Below are positions 6,088-7,037 of a DNA stretch of 7,037 bases, piece after piece. Source of the DNA: Vicinamibacteria bacterium. GTDB taxonomy: Bacteria > Acidobacteriota > Vicinamibacteria > Vicinamibacterales > 2-12-FULL-66-21. Location: contig JAICSD010000236.1 of NCBI GenBank assembly GCA_025937075.1, positions 1-7,037 on the forward strand, given 5' to 3'. Under the pieces are notes generated by a model, which saw only the letters and a list, made by a program, of their open reading frames with translations, searched no databases and had not been told where the DNA came from. A program made the position numbers and the translations under genes. How positions within the stretch are numbered: the stretch's first letter is position 1; every line of letters starts with the position of its first letter.

Positions 6088-7037
6088 TCATCTTCGCCCC
6101 CGCTTCGTGGCGCGCCCTCTGTGTCCCGGCCGCCCTTTGCGCTTTCCCGCCTTCAGATGCGCTTCGCGCTTCGGCTCGGCCTTGCTCCGGCGAGGCCCGC
6201 GGTTCCGCTCCGACGTGCGCACGCGCTCGAGGATGTCGACCAGCCCGAGATCCACCTGCCTCCGCTCCATGTCGACCTTGATCACTTGCACGCGGACGCG
6301 GTCGCCGAGCCGATACACCTGGCCCGTGTTCTCTCCCCTCAGGATGTGCGCGCGCTCGACGAACCGGTAGTAATCATCCGCCATCGTCGACACGTGCACC
6401 ATGCCCTCGACGAAGTGCTCGATCAGCTCGATGTAGAGACCGAATGCGGTCACGCCCGTGACGTAGCCCTCGAACTCGTCGCCGACCTTGTCGGCCATGA
6501 AGCGGACCTTCTTCCATTGAACCAGCTCGCGCTCGGCATCGGTCGCCCGACGCTCCCGTTCCGAGGTGTGGCGCGCAACTTCGGGCAGCTCGTCCGTCAT
6601 CTCTTCGCGGCGCTCTTCGGCCATGCCGTGCCGCGACTCGCGCAGGCTGCGATGGACGACGAGATCGGGATAGCGGCGAATAGGTGACGTGAAATGGGTG
6701 TAGCTCCCGGCAGCGAGGCCGAAGTGCCCGAGGTTCGACGGATCGTACCGCGCCTTCTGCATCGTGCGCAGCAACAGGAACGCAATCGGTTTCTCTTCCG
6801 GCGTTCCCGCGATGCGCTCGACGAGCCGCTGGAAATTACGTGGCTTCACCGCGCCGGGCTGAGCGCCCAGGCTGTAGCCGAGCGTCGAGATGAACTCCTC
6901 GAACTCCTCGACCTTCAACGGATCCGGCTGCTCGTGGATGCGGTACAGCGTCGGGACCTCGTGCTCGTCGAGATGCTCGGCGACCGTCTCGTTGGCGACG
7001 AGCATGAACTCTTCGATGATCCGGTGCGCGACGTTCC
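6088..7037 (-). CDS. rnr: Ribonuclease R, C-terminal part (5' end outside window)
   Basis: This is a 3'-5' exoribonuclease of the RNB/RNase II family that degrades structured RNA, including rRNA and mRNA with stable hairpins. The frame stays open to the window edge, with AHRIIEEFML before the first in-window ATG (7005). About 315 residues are visible, against 700-800 in full-length proteins. They hold the end of the RNB domain, including YTHFTSPIRRYPDLVVHR, and an S1 RNA-binding domain (starting VGDEFEGYVTGVTAFGLYIEL and ending near VDLGLVDIL). The tail of about 40 residues is very rich in Arg/Lys/Gly, as in other RNase R proteins. The catalytic aspartates lie outside the window. RNase R rather than RNase II is favoured by the basic tail. 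It precedes selB on the same strand. Confidence 0.94.
   Translation of the reverse strand, partial: NVAHRIIEEFMLVANETVAEHLDEHEVPTLYRIHEQPDPLKVEEFEEFISTLGYSLGAQPGAVKPRNFQRLVERIAGTPEEKPIAFLLLRTMQKARYDPSNLGHFGLAAGSYTHFTSPIRRYPDLVVHRSLRESRHGMAEERREEMTDELPEVARHTSERERRATDAERELVQWKKVRFMADKVGDEFEGYVTGVTAFGLYIELIEHFVEGMVHVSTMADDYYRFVERAHILRGENTGQVYRLGDRVRVQVIKVDMERRQVDLGLVDILERVRTSERNRGPRRSKAEPKREAHLKAGKRKGRPGHRGRATKRGRR

Overview
The window is GC-rich DNA that looks chromosomal and most resembles Acidobacteriota, probably the Vicinamibacteria branch. The best taxonomic clue is the von Willebrand factor A protein at 3002-3841, which matches the pattern of the VWFA-related domain family typical of Acidobacteria. 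A glycine/proline-rich TonB-family protein, GTG and TTG starts, and short repeats in most intergenic gaps fit that reading. The assignment is inference; no rRNA or marker gene is present.

Layout from left to right: a TonB-family energy transducer (minus, 31-960); a small glycine-rich protein of the general stress protein 17M/YflT type (minus, 1145-1666); a geranylgeranyl-reductase-family FAD oxidoreductase (plus, 1795-2934); a secreted or membrane-anchored VWA protein (minus, 3002-3841); a 52-residue TatA (plus, 3909-4067); the selenocysteine-specific elongation factor SelB (minus, 4098-6008); and the C-terminal part of ribonuclease R (minus, 6088 to the window edge, 5' end missing). Genes cover nearly all of the window. 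Two gene pairs are divergent (stress protein/oxidoreductase and VWA/tatA) and two are convergent (oxidoreductase/VWA and tatA/selB). rnr and selB read the same way 79 bp apart and may share a transcript.

The genes do not form one obvious pathway. TonB, TatA and the VWA protein concern the envelope and export. SelB and RNase R concern translation and RNA. SelB means the organism should make selenoproteins, but no selC, selA, selD or selenoprotein gene is visible here.

The least expected layer is intergenic. Heptanucleotide tandem repeats lie after the TonB gene and between the stress protein and the oxidoreductase. A pair of 28-bp tandem hairpins fills the gap between the oxidoreductase and the VWA gene. 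A GGGGC-TTC-GCCCC hairpin plus an 11-bp direct repeat fills the rnr-selB gap. These look like dispersed repeat families, not single regulatory sites. I found no convincing CRISPR array, insertion sequence, tRNA, phage or defence island, and no evidence for a new multi-gene system.
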